Shown piece by piece: positions 32,804 to 35,535 of a stretch of 35,535 bases of DNA. Source of the stretch: Filomicrobium sp. (lineage in GTDB: Bacteria > Pseudomonadota > Alphaproteobacteria > Rhizobiales > Hyphomicrobiaceae); NCBI GenBank assembly GCA_029287535.1, contig JARFQY010000157.1, forward strand, positions 1 through 35,535, given 5' to 3'. The notes beneath the pieces are model-generated. The model was not told where the DNA came from and searched no databases. It was given only the letters and a program-made list of their open reading frames with translations. The position numbers and the translations under genes were made by a program. Numbering within the stretch: position 1 is the first letter of the stretch; every line of letters begins with the position of its first letter.

Positions 32804-34375
32804 ATGACGGCCGCCCATGACGCCGCCAACACAGCACAGCCGAACGCCAGTTTCACGATCGCGATTTATCTCGTTATCACCGGGCTGTCGGCGGCCTGCG
32901 GCCTGATCATCGAGATTGTGGCTGGGCGAATGATCGCGCCCTACCTCGGCATGTCGCTTTACACTTGGACCGCGGTCATTGCCGTCGTCCTGGCGGGCTT
33001 CTCCGTCGGCCACTGGATCGGCGGTTGGCTCGCCGAAAAGCCGTCGGGCCAGGCACGCCGCGCCGTTGTGGTCAGCCTGGCCCTGGCCGGGGTCAGCGCC
33101 GCCTTGAGCCTTGTCTTGCTGCGCACCCTGTCTGGCCCGGTCATTTCCCTGGGATTCCCTGCCGTACCCACGATTCTGCTGCTGACCTCCTTGCTCTTCT
33201 TTCTTCCAAGCTTCTTTGTCGGCATTCCCTCTCCGGTCCTGACAAAGCTGGCGATCGACGAGACTCCAGCGCGGATGGGCACGCTGCTGGGCGCCTTCTA
33301 CGCCATTGGAGCTCTGGGAAGCATCGCCGGCACCCTGGCCGCCGGCTTTCTCTTCATTTCCTATTTCGGCTCGATCCGTACGGTTCTAACCGTCGCGCTG
33401 CTCTACGCTGCAATGGCTGCCATCCTGTTCGTGCTCGACCGCCGCCTTGAGAAACAATCGCTGTTGTCCAAACAGATGGTGATCCCGCTTGTCGCCATCA
33501 TGCTGCTTGCCGGTGGCGTCCTTTTGTGGGGCCGCGGCGTCAGCGCTTTTGTCGAAAATTGCACCAAGGAAAGCGCCTATTACTGCATCCGTGTGATCGA
33601 CATCAGCCGCGATGTCGGCCTGCCGGCCCGCACCATGGTGCTCGATCACCTAGGCCACGGGACCAACTTGCGCGACCGGCCGGGGATCTTTCTGACACCC
33701 TACGTCGAGGCTCAGGACGCTCTGGTTGGAATTCGTTTCAAAGACCGACCGCAGCTGAGCGCTTTCTTCATTGGTGGCGGCGCCTACACCCTGCCACGTG
33801 CCTGGCTGACGCGCTGGCCTGAAGCAAGAGTCACAGTCTCGGAAATCGACCCCTCGGTGACCAAGCTCGCCCACGAGTCATTTTGGCTGCCCGACGACCC
33901 GCGATTAAAAGTTCGGCACCAAGACGCACGTCTCGCGCTGGCTTCTGAACCTGAGCACAGCTTCGATGTAATCGTTGGCGATGCCTTCCATGACATCGCC
34001 GTGCCGCAGCATCTGGTGACGCGGGAGTTCTTCGAACTGATCGCCAGCCGCTTGAAAGACGACGGCGTCTACGTGATGAACGTCGTCGACAGCGGCGCAC
34101 AACCGAAACTGACGCTTTCAATCAGACGCACGCTACAATCCGTTTTCCCGACCGTGGAACTCTGGCAGCCGTTCGGCCAGGGCGGGCGCCAAACATTTGT
34201 ATTTCTGGCCGCTAAATCACCAACACCCAAAAAGACTCTGTACTCCCGCGTCGACCCGGAGTCGTCCTGGCACCGAATGACACAGGACGAGATCGCCAAA
34301 CTCGCGAAAACCGCGGAGCCGCTGCTTCTCACCGACGACTTTGCGCCCGTCGATCGGCTCATCGGGGTGGAGTAA
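32804..34375 (+). CDS. membrane protein fused to a spermidine-synthase-like domain
   Basis: The 523-residue protein has six to seven membrane helices in its first 245 residues (starting IYLVITGLSAACGLIIEIVAGR). A soluble Rossmann domain of the SpeE type follows: FFIGGGAYTLPRAW, then VTVSEIDPSVT, then DARLAL, then VIVGDAFHDIAVP. This is the fused MFS/spermidine-synthase-like arrangement. The soluble part keeps the nucleoside-binding glycines and the acidic residue after the second strand. The catalytic Asp-containing loop reads VGDAFHD rather than the classical DxxD pattern, so polyamine synthase activity is doubtful. The upstream ribosome site is weak. It converges on hslU. Confidence 0.88.
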   Translation: MTAAHDAANTAQPNASFTIAIYLVITGLSAACGLIIEIVAGRMIAPYLGMSLYTWTAVIAVVLAGFSVGHWIGGWLAEKPSGQARRAVVVSLALAGVSAALSLVLLRTLSGPVISLGFPAVPTILLLTSLLFFLPSFFVGIPSPVLTKLAIDETPARMGTLLGAFYAIGALGSIAGTLAAGFLFISYFGSIRTVLTVALLYAAMAAILFVLDRRLEKQSLLSKQMVIPLVAIMLLAGGVLLWGRGVSAFVENCTKESAYYCIRVIDISRDVGLPARTMVLDHLGHGTNLRDRPGIFLTPYVEAQDALVGIRFKDRPQLSAFFIGGGAYTLPRAWLTRWPEARVTVSEIDPSVTKLAHESFWLPDDPRLKVRHQDARLALASEPEHSFDVIVGDAFHDIAVPQHLVTREFFELIASRLKDDGVYVMNVVDSGAQPKLTLSIRRTLQSVFPTVELWQPFGQGGRQTFVFLAAKSPTPKKTLYSRVDPESSWHRMTQDEIAKLAKTAEPLLLTDDFAPVDRLIGVE

Positions 34376-34407
34376 CCAGAACAAGCAAGCGACTTCAGGC
34401 ACCGGCC

Positions 34408-35535
34408 TTAAAGGATGAACCGAGACAGGTCCGCATCCTTGGCCAGTTCGCCAACGCGCTCATTGATATAGGCCGCATCAATTACGACGGTATCGCCACT
34501 GCGATCTGAGGCCTCAAAAGAGATCTCATCGAGCACGCGCTCCATCACGGTTTGCAGGCGCCGCGCCCCGATGTTCTCAACCGAATCGTTAACGGCAACC
34601 GCGGTATCGGCCAGCGCATCGATCGCGTCGTCAGTGAACTCCAGCGTAACCCCTTCGGTCGCCATCAACGCCACGTACTGCTTGATCAGGCTCGCCTCGG
34701 TCTCCGTCAGAATCCGGCGGAAGTCCTCGCGCGTTAACGCCCGAAGCTCAACCCGGATTGGCAAACGCCCCTGCAGCTCCGGCAGCAGGTCCGAAGGCTT
34801 TGACACGTGGAAGGCACCCGATGCGATGAACAAAATATGGTCGGTCTTCACCGGCCCATGTTTCGTTGCCACCGTCGTACCTTCGATAAGCGGCAGCAGA
34901 TCGCGTTGCACGCCTTCACGGCTGACATCGCCCGTGACTCGGCCCGCGCCATCTGAACGCGAGCAAATCTTGTCGATCTCGTCCAAAAAGACGATGGCAT
35001 TGTTTTCGACGGCAGCGACGGCTTCGGCGGTGATCTCCTCTTGATCAATCAACCGGTCACTCTCCTCATTTATGAGGATGTCGTGGCTTTGATCGACGGT
35101 AATGCGGCGCTTCTTGGTGCGCCCGCCAAACGCCTTTCCGAGCATATCGTTGAGATTGATGGCGCCGAATGAACCGCCCGGCTGACCCGGAATCTCGAAC
35201 ATCGGAATCCCGCCTGACGTATCGGCGACCTCAAGTTCGATTTCCTTGTCGTCGAGATCACCGGCTCTCAGCTTGCGGCGAAAGCTTTCCCGCGTTGCCG
35301 GCGACGCCGTGGCACCGACCAGGGCATCGAGCACACGTTCCTCGGCGGCTTTTTCGGCGGCTGCCCGGACCGTCTTGCGCTTGGCGTCCCGAATCAGCCC
35401 GATACCGACTTCGACGAGGTCCCGAACAATGCTCTCCACATCACGGCCGACATAGCCTACTTCGGTGAATTTCGTCGCCTCGACTTTCAGGAACGGCGCC
35501 CCGGCCAGCCGTGCCAGTCTCCGCGAAATCTCGGT
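34408..35535 (-). CDS. hslU: ATP-dependent protease ATPase subunit HslU (5' part missing at window edge)
   Basis: The frame runs open to the right edge ([15 protein letters not shown] just inside the edge), so the start and Walker A lie outside. Visible are the I domain ([19 protein letters not shown], then [10 protein letters not shown]), Walker [14 protein letters not shown], the sensor 1 region [20 protein letters not shown], the [11 protein letters not shown] segment, the sensor 2 region [20 protein letters not shown], and the C-terminal end ADLSRFIL that docks into HslV. It unfolds substrates for the HslV peptidase in the cytoplasm. hslV would be expected further right, upstream of hslU. 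Confidence 0.97.
   Translation of the reverse strand, partial: TEISRRLARLAGAPFLKVEATKFTEVGYVGRDVESIVRDLVEVGIGLIRDAKRKTVRAAAEKAAEERVLDALVGATASPATRESFRRKLRAGDLDDKEIELEVADTSGGIPMFEIPGQPGGSFGAINLNDMLGKAFGGRTKKRRITVDQSHDILINEESDRLIDQEEITAEAVAAVENNAIVFLDEIDKICSRSDGAGRVTGDVSREGVQRDLLPLIEGTTVATKHGPVKTDHILFIASGAFHVSKPSDLLPELQGRLPIRVELRALTREDFRRILTETEASLIKQYVALMATEGVTLEFTDDAIDALADTAVAVNDSVENIGARRLQTVMERVLDEISFEASDRSGDTVVIDAAYINERVGELAKDADLSRFIL

Overview
The window looks like a chromosomal segment of an alphaproteobacterium, most likely a member of the Hyphomicrobiales. Supporting points are the five-gene biotin operon bioB-bioF-bioD-bioA-bioZ ending in the BioZ-type ketoacyl synthase, a phasin-like gene preceded by TGC-N3-GCA sites of the PhaR type, a PhoX phosphatase, high-GC codon use, and argG, rlmN and hslU as housekeeping neighbours. 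No insertion sequence, phage gene, CRISPR array or ordinary tRNA gene was found.

Bases 1-10696 (plus strand) are an anaerobic or redox respiration module. The window opens with the tail of one methionine-rich secreted protein and a complete second one (16 Met in a 73-residue mature chain). They are followed by an anchored six-haem cytochrome c, a Tat-exported DmsA-like molybdopterin oxidoreductase, a DmsB-like 16-cysteine ferredoxin, a TorD-type chaperone, a large multi-cluster ferredoxin and an unknown 149-residue protein. A sensor kinase with a CxxCH haem motif in its periplasmic part and a sigma-54-dependent response regulator follow. No DmsC-type membrane anchor is present. The cytochrome probably replaces it, and the Met-rich proteins may be a reducible methionine sulfoxide sink.

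Bases 10719-13232 (minus strand) hold a GMC oxidoreductase and a YcxB-like membrane protein. Bases 13333-15145 hold a distinctive unit: a sigma-54-type promoter, two tandem tRNA-like RNAs (the first with no anticodon loop, the second with no 5' acceptor strand), a structured leader, a soluble slipin/SPFH protein with a duplicated front part, and a strong terminator. This matches the published pairing of SPFH/Band-7 proteins with a tRNA-like RNA in RNA-repair systems, but no ligase is nearby.

Bases 15355-19898 carry a NylB-like serine hydrolase, several small secreted or coiled-coil proteins of unknown role, and a SnoaL-like protein. Bases 19959-25033 (minus) are the biotin operon with four-base overlaps between consecutive genes. 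Bases 25326-35535 carry phoX, a J-domain protein, argG, a phasin-like gene with PhaR-type operators, two related four-helix membrane proteins downstream of rlmN, a membrane-fused spermidine-synthase-like protein, and the 3' part of hslU, which runs off the right edge.
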